Below are positions 51,601 through 60,100 of a stretch of 64,000 nucleotides of DNA, piece by piece; position 1 is the first letter of the stretch, and the number at the start of each line of letters is the position of its first letter. The DNA lies in the NCBI RefSeq assembly GCF_000524195.1, contig NW_020170406.1:898597-962596 (forward strand). The letters are read 5' to 3'. This DNA comes from Echinococcus granulosus (Eukaryota > Platyhelminthes > Cestoda > Cyclophyllidea > Taeniidae). The notes beneath the pieces were generated by a model, which was not told where the DNA came from, made no database searches, and worked only from the letters and a program-made list of their open reading frames with translations. The position numbers were made by a program, and so were the translations under genes.

Positions 51601-53749
51601 TTGTTAGGTGGAATGCCAATCCTCCCTCATAGAGGTATTCATCTAAAAGTTGCGTCATAAAGGCGAACATAAATCTCAAATGGCAAGTCCATCATTAATA
51701 CCAACTGGGATTCATTAAAACCCGATTTGGTTCCATTAGCAGCTGTTGTATGGAACTCGAAATTATGCACTTACTGAGAACACGCTCCTTTTTAATTCAT
51801 CCGAAATGCGTGTCCATACATCCAATCATCCAAAGGCGGTATCCTTGGATTTGTCAACCAATCAACAAATGCGGAGTTGTATGCTTAGTCCTGCCACCAG
51901 TGCAGTGCTTCAAGTCATTACTGAGTAATAATAAAGTTTTCTGTGTGTAGAAGAATTGTTTTTGAAGAGACTAAAGATCCAGTGTAGCTTAAACAGGCCA
52001 AAACGAGGGTAGAATCCCTCTATTCCATAAGAGACGATTGCACACAAGGGCCCAGTTAGTTCAATTTTACAACTTTTTATATCACTCGTTTAAAGAATAA
52101 GCTTACTGCTTACAGATAACAATGCTCTTAACTATTTACTTTTGAAAGCCCTATTGAATACCTCTTAAAATAAGGTTTCTGGGATAATAAGTCTTTTTTT
52201 AATAAGTAATCGTGACTATCCTTGCAGCTTCTCACCTCCTTCTCCTTCGTGTCTGTAAAGTAACGGATCGTGTCATGGTTAGTCATTTTGACGAATCACC
52301 TTTCTCACTGAACGTGGATGTTTGTATTGATAAAGATACTAGAAATGCAATAAAGCTACTTCATTCTCACACGAATTTTACCACAAATGTCAGTGTGGAA
52401 AGGCAGAAGATCACAGAATCAAACCTATCACGTCTACCATAGTGATTAGAGCAAATTTATAACCAATAACTTACAAATATTCATTTTTACTCATGTGAAG
52501 GCATTAGGCGATGATGTTAAAAGTTTTATTGAGAAGAAGTTAAATGAATAGTTTTATAGGACGCACTCTTGCAGGCCATGTTGAAAAGTCTATCACTTTG
52601 GCAGAAACCATGCAAAATAACTGCTGTGTTATACATGATTAAGTCTCGACTAAGTACATAATTAGTTATTTGTTTGAATCATTTTTAACAACATTCTTCT
52701 TTGGGTGAAATATTCGATGGATCGTAGCATTTATCTTCTTCCTTCTTTTTTCCATTCTTCGGGATATTTATTATACAACTTTACTACCTTCTATATTAAT
52801 AAAGCAGCTTTTTTGGTAACGGTACTCAATGAAGTGTCACGATACAGATTTAGGCACATTTTTAACTAAACTGCAAGAGAGCTTTGCGTTTTGCAAAGAC
52901 CCAGCTCCTAGCTGATTACATTCTCAAGTTGGACATGTATTCGCATCACCAAAAGAAGGTAACTGCTTCCCATTTGCAATGAAAAAATACTTCACCTTTT
53001 CAACACCCCGCTCAATCTCTTCCTCAAATCTTCTTAATTGTCTGCTACTAGGACTAGAGTGATTTGGACACATTTAGAACAATCCAATAAGACAAACGTT
53101 TGAACCGAAATTTTGCGCTTGCAAGGCAATATAACATTTATGAAATGAAAGCGGGAGATTCATGCATTGGTTTTGATGCCTGGTGTATTCTAGATTTCCA
53201 ATCTTTTAGGATCAGATAGTCGTGGACCAATGGTTGAACGTACTTCTCCAGGCGTTCGAGGATTCTAGCCAGGTCTTGAGTAGCATGAGTCGCAAGGTTT
53301 ACTGGATTTATGGGATTGACGAACCCAAGCTCTACGCACGAGCCTCACCCTCCTGTTCCAATTCAACCCAACTTCCTCCGCCCCCTCCACCACCACTAGG
53401 GGTGACTCAGCCTGACCTAGCGACAAAACGGAAGCAATTCCGACGCATGCAGTCCTTCCAAACTGCCCTCACCTCCCGTAACTGGTCCCCTCCACCCCCT
53501 GCACCACCACCACCACCACCACCTGCGCCGATATCAAGTGCGTCGTCAGCATCGCAGCCGCCGGCGGTTGCAGAGACGACGAGTGCGCGTCGTGTTATTC
53601 TCAAGAACCTGAACAAAATGGGCTTCTCTCGCAGTCAGGATATATCCAGCCCTCTCCTACCACCACGACCGCCTTCGCCACTGCTGGAGTGTACAAAATC
53701 ATCGCCCGCTGCTGGTAATAGTGGTGGTGGTCATCACAAACAGGCTTAG
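11762..53749 (+). CDS. GRK2: G protein-coupled receptor kinase, GRK2/3 type
   Basis: Ser/Thr kinase of the beta-adrenergic receptor kinase subfamily, which phosphorylates agonist-occupied GPCRs so that arrestin binds and signalling stops. Sixteen exons: 11762-11871, 11907-11983, 12016-12089, 12124-12219, 12260-12346, 12385-12446, 12480-12531, 12608-12699, 20640-20739, 23265-23477, 25733-26002, 36204-36304, 39304-39466, 44690-45211, 47487-47603, 53210-53749. All introns are GT-AG. The joined frame is 2,676 nt, 891 aa, against 689 for human GRK2. Order: N-terminal helix (1-25), RGS homology (about 30-186), kinase (about 192-455; ATP-site lysine K221, catalytic D319 in YRDLK, D337 in DLG), C-tail (NAADAF), an 80-residue insert, PH domain (about 630-735), proline-rich tail (about 753-891). 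The PH domain implies Gbeta-gamma and phosphoinositide recruitment, as in GRK2/3. The start ATG aligns with the vertebrate N terminus ([19 protein letters not shown]). Confidence 0.96.
13020..13165 (+). repeat. Possible tRNA-derived SINE fragment
   Basis: A GC-richer island inside AT-rich intron. It ends with GTGGTTGGGATCGGATCC, close to a Pol III B-box/T-arm (GGTTCGAATCC) with flanking paired bases. A candidate A-box-like sequence (TAGATCGCGTA) lies about 60 bp upstream, in the expected order. The D and anticodon arms do not fold convincingly by eye, so this is a decayed element if it is one. Confidence 0.3.
16216..16285 (+). repeat. Short palindrome-bearing repeat, copy 1
   Basis: Begins CCAGCGT and ends with TGTCACAAATAGGTGACA, an inverted repeat with 6-bp arms TGTCAC/GTGACA. 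Its two ends resemble the reverse complement of 20273-20340: CCAGCGT at one end, GTCACAAATA[A/G]GTGACA at the other, with an internal GAGC. A small foldback or MITE-like repeat is the simplest reading. Confidence 0.4.
17325..17365 (+). repeat. Short palindrome-bearing repeat, partial copy 2
   Basis: Starts CCAGCGTCACTCACACGTGG and has GGAGCCA about 35 bp in, paralleling the first half of the copy at 16216 and the reverse complement of the copy at 20340. The GTCACAAATA half is not evident. Confidence 0.3.
20273..20340 (-). repeat. Short palindrome-bearing repeat, inverted copy 3
   Basis: Read on the minus strand it starts CCAGCGTCACGTATGTGTGA and ends GTCACAAATAAGTGACA. It contains two near-palindromes (GCGTCACACATACGTGACGC at about 20318-20337, and CTGTCACTTATTTGTGAC at its start). 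Opposite orientation to the copy at 16216. Confidence 0.4.
20640..20739 (+). CDS. GRK2: GRK exon 9: catalytic lysine strand
   Basis: Encodes [12 protein letters not shown] and GESMALNER, the N-lobe beta3 strand and alphaC helix of GRK2-type kinases, with the ATP-anchoring lysine K221 and an alphaC glutamate. Met217 is split across intron 8. The acceptor follows CTTTTTAG and the donor is GTGAGT. Confidence 0.95.
20740..23264 (+). other. GRK intron 9 (2.5 kb)
   Basis: AT-rich, noncoding in appearance. A small hairpin (CCTCATTT / AAATGAGG) lies near 21542-21561. I see no gene or recognisable transposon. Confidence 0.7.
23265..23477 (+). CDS. GRK2: GRK exon 10: hinge to catalytic loop
   Basis: Encodes residues 251-321, including hinge [10 protein letters not shown], helix [11 protein letters not shown] and catalytic loop VYRDLK with D319. 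In GRKs the usual HRD is YRD, as here. The exon is phase 0 at both ends. Its frame stays open past the donor into the intron, but the GTATCC donor is required to keep the next motif (PANILLDE). Confidence 0.96.
23478..25732 (+). other. GRK intron 10 (2.3 kb)
   Basis: AT-rich noncoding sequence. A short A/T hairpin (AAAAAACCT / AGGTTTTTT) is near 23941-23962. A segment at about 25231-25263 has a similar counterpart at about 26427-26454 in the next intron. No gene seen. Confidence 0.7.
25733..26002 (+). CDS. GRK2: GRK exon 11: activation segment and C-lobe
   Basis: Encodes residues 322-411: [20 protein letters not shown] (with the GRK-type DLG metal-binding motif), activation-loop end [15 protein letters not shown], then SADWYSLGC and SPFRQH. 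The last 15 residues ([15 protein letters not shown]) replace the conserved KTKDKHEIDRMTLTM of GRK2/3 with almost no identity but the same length, so the reading frame is intact. The activation loop is also altered (SESWPTAA for SKKKPHAS). GC-rich compared with flanking introns. Confidence 0.95.
29497..29527. repeat. Perfect 14-bp inverted repeat with 3-nt loop
   Basis: AATCAGCCCTATCA, AAA, TGATAGGGCTGATT: both arms match at all 14 positions. It lies in kinase intron 11 with no coding context. A foldback, a snapback duplication scar or a processed-hairpin precursor are all possible. Confidence 0.7.
31731..31830. other. Assembly gap (100 N)
   Basis: Exactly 100 N within kinase intron 11, the conventional placeholder for a gap of unknown size. 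The real intron length is therefore uncertain. Confidence 0.99.
36204..36304 (+). CDS. GRK2: GRK exon 12: kinase C-lobe end
   Basis: Encodes residues 412-444, with [18 protein letters not shown] and VRLGCQGQG matching the LPDSF...LLEGLLQRDV..RLGCLGRG block of GRK2/3. The arginine of RLG is the conserved C-lobe arginine. It ends in phase 2 with donor GTGAGT. Confidence 0.95.
36305..39303 (+). other. GRK intron 12 (3.0 kb)
   Basis: AT-rich except for 37995-38385, where an open frame of 127 codons overlaps a minus-strand tRNA-like sequence. No gene supported. Confidence 0.65.
38000..38080 (-). repeat. tRNA-like (Ser/Leu type) SINE head or decayed tRNA
   Basis: On the minus strand, starting near 38079: GGATGCG, then TAGCCGAGTGG (an exact Pol III A-box match), and a complete D arm (GCC, GAGTGGTAGAT, GGC) typical of Ser/Leu tRNAs. 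A five-pair anticodon-like stem follows (CTTGG / CCGAG), but its loop is 10 nt instead of 7. The downstream T arm/B-box is poor (GACGGTGAGATGC), and the 3' acceptor strand does not pair. This argues for a tRNA-derived retroposon or pseudogene rather than a working tRNA. Confidence 0.45.
39304..39466 (+). CDS. GRK2: GRK exon 13: kinase C-tail
   Basis: Encodes residues 445-499. It includes [20 protein letters not shown] and [18 protein letters not shown], the AGC-kinase C-terminal extension and active-site tether of GRK2/3 (human [18 protein letters not shown]). Phase 0 at its end, donor GTGAGT. The frame runs on into the intron for some 25 codons, but exon 14 supplies the conserved continuation. 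Confidence 0.96.
39467..44689 (+). other. GRK intron 13 (5.2 kb)
   Basis: AT-rich noncoding sequence with a short TGGTGGTATTGGTAG-type imperfect microsatellite near 40587-40615. Minus-strand frames of up to 110 codons (41341-41673) show no domain. No gene or intact mobile element seen. Confidence 0.7.
44690..45211 (+). CDS. GRK2: GRK exon 14: RGS-bundle helix, Ser/Thr-rich insert, PH start
   Basis: Encodes residues 500-673. [20 protein letters not shown] matches the ISERWQQEVAETVFDTIN helix. Residues about 546-625 form an insert absent from human GRK2: a Gln-rich start, a Ser/Thr/Pro-rich middle ([16 protein letters not shown]) and a Trp-rich end ([18 protein letters not shown]). The PH domain then begins at [19 protein letters not shown] and LFPNRLEIY, matching DCIMHGYMSKMGNPFLTQW and LFPNRLEW of GRK2. 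Several SP and RSxS sites in the insert could be phosphorylated; that is inference. Confidence 0.95.
45212..47486 (+). other. GRK intron 14 (2.3 kb)
   Basis: AT-rich noncoding sequence. Short frames at 45888-46148 (both strands) show no domain. No repeat was recognised. Confidence 0.7.
47487..47603 (+). CDS. GRK2: GRK exon 15: PH-domain beta strands
   Basis: A 39-codon exon, phase 0 at both ends, too short for routine ORF detection. It encodes [15 protein letters not shown] then [17 protein letters not shown]. This fits the gap between the PH start and the PH C-terminal helix, corresponding to LLTMEEIQSV and KCLLLKIRGGKQFILQC in GRK2. The acceptor is TATTTTAG and the donor GTAAGG. It also restores an uninterrupted join to exon 16. 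Confidence 0.9.
47604..53209 (+). other. GRK intron 15 (5.6 kb)
   Basis: AT-rich and noncoding. A 7-bp-arm hairpin (CCAGAGG / CCTCTGG, 50102-50129) is followed by TTTCGAACC, whose reverse complement GGTTCGAAA is Pol III B-box-like (near 50130-50138), but the flanks do not pair as a T arm. No gene or intact mobile element recognised. Confidence 0.65.
53210..53749 (+). CDS. GRK2: GRK exon 16: PH C-terminal helix and proline-rich tail
   Basis: Encodes residues 713-891 and the TAG stop. [20 protein letters not shown] corresponds to the PH C-terminal helix that binds Gbeta-gamma in GRK2 ([20 protein letters not shown]), but it lacks several of its basic residues. After about residue 752 there is a tail with no GRK2 counterpart: proline runs [26 protein letters not shown] and [11 protein letters not shown], a basic patch ([12 protein letters not shown]) and a Gly/His end. 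Poly-proline and PPRPPSP are of the type bound by SH3, WW, EVH1 or profilin domains; partner unknown. CDS composition is GC-rich and partly driven by a CAC microsatellite. Confidence 0.93.
   Translation, partial: DQIVVDQWLNVLLQAFEDSSQVLSSMSRKVYWIYGIDEPKLYARASPSCSNSTQLPPPPPPPLGVTQPDLATKRKQFRRMQSFQTALTSRNWSPPPPAPPPPPPPAPISSASSASQPPAVAETTSARRVILKNLNKMGFSRSQDISSPLLPPRPPSPLLECTKSSPAAGNSGGGHHKQA
53371..53682 (+). repeat. Proline-coding CCN/CAC microsatellite tracts
   Basis: Three tracts inside the last kinase exon, near 53371-53400, 53486-53530 (with a CAC/CCA trinucleotide run) and 53654-53682. They encode the poly-proline runs. Trinucleotide repeats in frame can change length without breaking the gene, so tail length may vary among isolates. 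Confidence 0.7.
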
Positions 53750-54245
53750 AACGTTCTTATGCAAATGCTTTTATTCGTTCTTGTGGAAAATTATTTCTGT
53801 CTACTAATGATGTGACAACTATATGCTGTCTTTTCCAGGCTAACTGCTTTATTTCATGAACGGATCTCTGTGATGAGAGTAAATGAAATCAGGAAAGGCC
53901 ACAATTGGTTTTCATTCCTGAGAGTTTATCAATCGTGTCTTCTTCATAAACTTAGCTGAGTCAAATAAGGCATAACAGAAAGATTTTTTTGCCAAGTGGG
54001 ATCGGCTTCATTTATGCGATAAAAGGAGCAAACATTTTTCAGGAAGCATAAAATGCGTTTATCTTTCAACATTGTACACTGATACATTTATGTACCCGTC
54101 TCAGTGTTAAGCTAATACTTGCAAAGCTGTGAAGAAATTTTGGGAAATGCCAGCAAATATCTTAGGATAGCATACAAATACTGCCTTGGCACTCAGTTAG
54201 CCATACTTGTTTCCAAATGCAATAGTTAGTAAATACCTTAATCAG
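53750..54245 (+). other. Downstream flank / 3' UTR of GRK
   Basis: About 500 bp of AT-rich sequence with no gene. A clear AATAAA occurs later (near 54635). Cleavage site cannot be set by eye. Confidence 0.4.
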
Positions 54246-54525
54246 GAGTTCAAGATAGGTTGTTCCAAACACTGAATGAAAGTTTACAGAGAAGACTGTT
54301 AGGGACCGGCAACGAGTTGCCACATCCACCGTGGTCACTGACAGACGTAAGACGGCTTACAAAACGTTTGCATATTCAACTTCAAATAATTTTTTCACAG
54401 TTCTGTCAGTCAGCCGATTGTGGCTACATTTTATCCGACCCTGGACAGACTAGGGCCGAGTTATTTTATAGTTTGCGTCCAATGTTTGATATAGCTAATG
54501 TTTGGGGTGAATGTCTGTTATTTAG
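54246..54525 (+). CDS. Candidate coding exon, unrecognised protein (part 1)
   Basis: An open segment of about 92 codons bounded by AG at 54244-54245 and a GTGAAA donor at 54526. It reads VQDRLFQTLNESLQRRLLG, ELPHPPWSLTDVRRLTKRL, FSQFCQSADCGYILSDPG, LFYSLRPMFDIANVWGECLL. Composition is balanced and amphipathic, unlike the surrounding AT-rich shadow frames. Skipping a 2.5-kb intron, its phase fits the candidate exon at 57023-57113. No start codon or upstream exon was found, and I do not recognise the family. It could be the 3' part of a gene downstream of the kinase, a pseudogene, or chance. Confidence 0.3.
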
Positions 54526-57022
54526 GTGAAAAATACCAAATGCCTGTCCTACACAATCCTTCCTACAACCACCTTTTTGTAAATAAGCAGTAATTTCTGT
54601 AGAAAGGGACGGAACGCGGAACACCTATGACAACAATAAATTATTAGACAACTGAGCAGTTAAGTAACTTTTGTTCGACAAACCGCTTAATACTTAAAAA
54701 TCCCCACATCATACAATTTCAAATTTAAAAATTGAGTACTAATTACAAATTAGCTTCAAATTTACCAAGTTCCTACTTGCTAAGACTAGGAATTGCTGTG
54801 CTAGGTGTTGGGAGTTTTTGCAATTACTCATCACCAACATTTAAGACTTAAAATGGTATGCTATTATAAAATCAAGTTTAAACATTTGTCCATTTAAAAA
54901 TATACCCACTTACTACTGGGGGTGCGTGGATTGCGATCTGGGTGAATAGCATTAAGATGTAGTCAGTCAGTCACAAGTGATTGATATAAGCCTCGAGTAA
55001 ATGCATTGCAAAGTATGATTGTGTTTTTCTTGAACGGTTCCCCATTTTGAAAGGATGAACTTATTTGCAATGCGTCCGTGCTTCAATTCTAAGAAAATTG
55101 AGAATTCTTTATTGTCAGGCCTTACTATCTTGGAGATTTAGGGTGAGAAGTGATGACCAAATTTTTTGTTTTGCAAAATTGCACAATCTATTTTTCAAGT
55201 AACACTTCGGATTTAACGGTGATTCAGGAGTAAAAAACTTTTGTTACATTGTAAAAAAACTTGGCATATAGTTGGGAATTTTGTAAAATTTTAGTTATAG
55301 CCCAATTTTGTTCTAACAGTTAAGGAAAAATTGGAGTTGGGCAAAAATTGGCAGAAAATGCTAAAATAGGCATAATTTTGAGAGGAGTTAACAAATCGAA
55401 AACAGGTGCAAAATCACCAAAGTTTAGTGTGATAAAGAAATAAATCTGGATGATTTTCCATACATTTCCAATCCATAAATCAGTAGACTTAAACCCCATC
55501 CTTCACCATGGTCACACCCATATTTTGACGAATCGTTGGGTTTTAAATCTGTTTATGGGAGGTTAGTATAGATTTTAGCCAACATGAAATTCTAACTTAA
55601 ATAAATGAAGTGAGTTCACGGGAGTTGAAAGTCAAGCAATCTTTAAATTTAGCCTCTTTTTTCCACACGGCATCCAGATGAGTTATAAAAATGACCACTT
55701 TTCTTCGTAACAAGTCGTACCAACTTTTAACATAAAAAGAAAAAACAAATTAAAAATCATGAGGTAAGTAAAGAGGAAGCGAAGGTACTTGACCTCTATC
55801 TATTCAAGGCCAAATTATCTAAGACGTTCGTAAAACCCTATTTCATGGTTAACTACCGCTTTATAAAATAAGGACTACTGTTTTCATAGCATAATTTTCC
55901 AATTAGCTACATTTTGCAGAAAAAGTGTAAAATTTCGTATTTTTTGCTCATGAAGAAGTTTAATTTAGTTTATTTTTGATCTAAGAAAAGAATTTACGAA
56001 ATAATTTGATGAATCTTGTTAATTGCCAAGTTGACTTAACCTTCAAGGGAGAAAAATACATTCGAAAAAGTTCACTTGAAGTAGTAAAGACACTTTGATG
56101 CCTATTTTCACACACTCGGACCCAATGGGTCGGGTTAACGTTTACTTGCTTGACGGATTTAGGCTCAGTTTCTAAGTTTTACGAGCTTCTTACCAAATTT
56201 GCCACTCAGTAGTTTAGGTGGGCATATCATGCAGCAGCAGGAGTACTTCCCAGAACTGGTTCAAATCATTCATCTGATTTGGGGGGATTCTGCCTATCTT
56301 TAAAGAGAGGGGGGTGGGGGGCAAACGCTCTAAGTTCAGAGTGAGGGGAAGTTGTATGCTGTTACCAATTAGAATAAATGAAGGTTAACATGCCAAGCCT
56401 AGCTTTCAATCACGTTGGACGTGAGTTCTGAGCCATTTGGTTTGTACCCAAATAATGTTGGGAAAGACAGTAGTGGTGGGAGCTAGTAGGTCGATGGAAC
56501 TCACACAACATACGCCAAGTAGTAAAAATGTGATTTTTTTAACAAACGTACTCCATCTCACGCATTTCCTTGATCATATTTCTCCTAGTACTGGTTTGCG
56601 CCTTTTCATGGCATCAGATAATTAAGTGCTTAACAGATTACATGGTTAAGAAATAAAAGTGAGGTACAAAAGAGCGTAATCAAGGATTCGTTTGGCTCCT
56701 AAGACAAAATATTATATCAAAGCAAAATTTAGAGGCCTGTGTATAATTAGCAAAGGATTATAGACCGTAGTGCTGGGTAATCAAATAAGTAAACTGCTAC
56801 GGGAAGCTTTTTGCAGCCTCACAAGCCTAATTGGCTACCCTACACTTTGAGGAAATACACTTCCATCGTCTACAACAAACCCTTTTGGTTTTAAAACTAG
56901 TCATATACCCAGTAATCGTCACATATTTTTGTGAAGATGGCTGCTTCACAGCATTACAATAAGCAAATTATAAAGTGCTCTATTACCATTTATACCTTTA
57001 CTTGTATCTATGCGCGTTTTAG
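54526..57022. other. Noncoding stretch containing one dispersed repeat copy
   Basis: If the flanking candidate exons are real this is their intron (2.5 kb, GTGAAA...TTTTAG). It contains the first copy of a dispersed repeat at about 56277-56540. No coding signal otherwise. Confidence 0.4.
56277..56540 (+). repeat. Dispersed repeat, copy A
   Basis: Begins ATTTGGGG, contains a G6-T-G6 run near 56319, then AATAAATGAAGGTT, TTGGTTTGTACC, AAATAATGTTGG, GGTGGGAGCTAGTA and GGAACTCACA. The same blocks occur in the same order and orientation at about 62801-63060. By eye the two copies are roughly 70% alike with small indels. No coding capacity, so probably a nonautonomous or terminal fragment of a transposon. 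Confidence 0.75.
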
Positions 57023-57113
57023 CGGAAAAAATGCGGCAAGGAATTGGTGCACATCGGTGATAAATGCCCTAGAAACGATAATCGGCGAAAAAAACCCATT
57101 TGAACTACCCTAA
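57023..57113 (+). CDS. Candidate terminal exon, unrecognised protein (part 2)
   Basis: Acceptor GCGTTTTAG, then one base completing a codon and 29 codons to TAA: SGKNAARNWCTSVINALETI and GEKNPFELP. The phase matches the donor at 54526, giving LLF joined to SGKNAARNW. The pattern of a strand followed by W...V..ALE is faintly like the C-terminal helix of a PH domain, but this is too weak for a name. Confidence 0.28.
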
Positions 57114-60100
57114 CTCCGGTTAGTTCTTTTGCAAGAATATATTCCTTGATTTTGAACGATGAAGCTGCAGTCGTTACTTTATATTTCCTTCTGTAAAAAT
57201 CAGCCTCGTTCTTGTATTTCCAGATTGTGAGAAATGGTAGGGTATGAGGCACTATTGCTAATTTTATCCTACGCACCTTTTTTGAAAATTTAAAGAAAAA
57301 GATGGATACATGAATTTTTATTCCAAGTTTTCATTGAAATATTTCTTTTATGCAAAAAACAATTGTTCTAATAATATCACTAATGATGCAATATAATATA
57401 ATGATTTTGAGTAGGACATTAGACAAATCTTATTTAAATTTACAAAGCTTGTTAATTTTTCTTAAATAAAAGTAAAAGTTAGTAAAGATTAAGCGACTCC
57501 TGCCCAATGAAGATTTATCATCCTATTTGATACGTCTATATAATCGCAAAATTTGCAAATGGCTATTGCTAAAAAGGAAAAAAAAACATAATGCCAAAAG
57601 TTCCTTAAAAAACTAAAACACAGACATAATGCCTAGGGGCAAAAGAACATTTGTTTTATTTGGCCATTTCACTGCAGGTGACTTTGGTGCCGTAGCTCGC
57701 AATATGCGACGCGCGTTTTTTATTATTTTATGACAATTATTTGAATAGTGTGGATGGGATTTAAGCAACAAAGTTGAAGTAATGTCTTCACGACCAAAAG
57801 ACGCATTTTCTTTGAGGTCTTGGTGACAACATAGTTAACACTACCCCAGAATGAAGACGCTGCCTTTTTATCAAGGCAAGCTATTGTGATTCGATTTAAT
57901 GGCTGTCAGTTTTGTGGTAAAAAATTGTCTTCTAGAGAACGTTACTACCACACAGTCTACTTTTACCACGGTCTGTTTGACCGTTTGAATTACTCTAAAC
58001 TTTGATTTATGCATTACCCAATCGGGTAAAGTAGTATCAGCGCGAGAAAATGCACTCAAACAGGTAGCGATTTAATGTGATTCAGACATTCTTTGCACGG
58101 TTTGAATATATTTTCGGAAGTTTTCGACATTTGGGACCTATTTTGCGTAACCGACCAAGAAGAGACTTCTTTGGATTGAATTAAATGTTCAGTTTTTCTT
58201 CTCCAAATTTTCCTTTGTAAAAATTCTTAAACCAAATTAAGCTACCCACTGGTACTGAAAATTGATAAGAGAAATGATTAGTTTAGGCTTACAACCTGGG
58301 TCTATATCCGCTATTTAAAGCGTCTGTAGTTTGCATCAGCAGCACTAAAGTAGCCGTTTAATTCTACCATGATCAGTCCAAAGAAGAGAGGTCAAAAGCT
58401 CCTGCCAAATGTGCCCCTTGAGACTGCATACAAGTCGTAGGCGTGCGGTGACGACGCGAAAGCCACCCTCTATGCCTGTGGTAAAACAAGCATGCATGTA
58501 GTTTCGGATGATTAATGTAAATGCAGGTAACGTTAATGGCATGATTGTACTTCAATTGTCTGGCCATGCATGAGTCACTCGTAGTCTAGGGCGTCCCAAA
58601 TGTCTGCAGCGGCTGGAGACACGTCTAGTCCCCTCATGGTTGTCCTGTTTCATCCGTGCGACTGATCCACATGCGTGAGAACGGTAGGCGTTGCTTTGTG
58701 GACTCCCAAAAAACACATTAACCTCTACGAATCACTTTTGAGAGTTATTACTGTAAATCGGATATATATTAAAGCTTTGAAATCCTTGCCGATTTCATAA
58801 TACATAATTTCTTCCTTAGCATCATTCAGGCTCAATTTGGACGTATTAGAGAAACTAATAATAAAATTTTTACTTTTTTCATTCACTATCCAATTCATTT
58901 GGAATTACGTCATCTCATTGTTTGTTTCGTAAAAGTTGATTATTTTGGTTTGCCACTAATTTCACCCTCATTTACTCAATAAACGCACTCAACTTAAAAC
59001 CGTTTCTAAAAAAAATGACTTCTCTTGACTGAACTGCTATTTTCGCGCCATCATTGCTGAGCCTGTGCTTTGGTTTGATGTGTTCTGGAGTACTTCTCTC
59101 CCACCTTGACATATTTGTCTCGATTTATCACTAAAACTAGTTTAGACTACAAAACTTAATTAAAACAAAATGCCCTTAATATCTCATACAAAGATCCTAT
59201 ACCTTGGTTATTTATTCCTTTGGTTCCACTTCAGCGTATATCATTTTTTTGACAACGAAACGTAACGTTTATTTACACGGAGTATTCTATCTTTACAGGC
59301 TCCAAGCACCACACTACTTGGATTCATAAGTCTCGAACGCTGCGAAACTTCAAGCAATTATTTTATTCCAGAGGCGACATTAGGTGGATTTTACCAGTTA
59401 TTACTTCACATGAAAAATCGGATTTCTCTTCTTAAATTTTTTTAAGCAAATAATAACCTTGACAGAGAACCTGTCCTCTAAACTGTTGCCAAAACCCTGC
59501 GGATGATGTAATAAATTTTGAAGTTAACTTTTCCTCCGTATTTTTACTGATATATAACAACAGGGTCTCCATGCGGCAGATGTGTGATGACTTTGTTGGT
59601 TGTTTTTGCAGGTGTAACGACAGTAATCACAGTTGGGGCTAATTAAATCGGTCTTAATTTAAACAAACACTGCAGTGATACAAGCATAATAATAATTAAA
59701 AATGAACTTATAATCCATTTCTTGGTTGACTTACAAATGAGCTGCAGAGCAAGTTTGCTAAAGAACTGGACCTACAAATTAAAGGTGATCAAATAAGTTC
59801 GCACATTTTGATAATTAGCATTAAGCTTAAACAGAATTAAAAAATGGGCGTTTTTTGGCGTAGCCAATATTAGAGTCCAAAACATAGCCATTTCCTGCCG
59901 AAGCAGAAAATAACCACTAATTTTGCTTTTGTCCAAAGCTTCACCTTTAAACGTAAGCTATCCATCTCTAGCCAATTCCAATCCAACCTCACTTTGTTTC
60001 CTAACTATTCTTTCTAATTGTGGCCATGTACCTATCAAACGCCAAGAATGGGCATTCACCATTACTTGGGCAAATATAATTTGAATAATAAGCATGATGC

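Noticed and set aside
53407..53616. Minus-strand Gly-rich open frame
   Set aside because: It is the antisense shadow of the proline-coding tract in the last GRK exon (CCN read as GGN).
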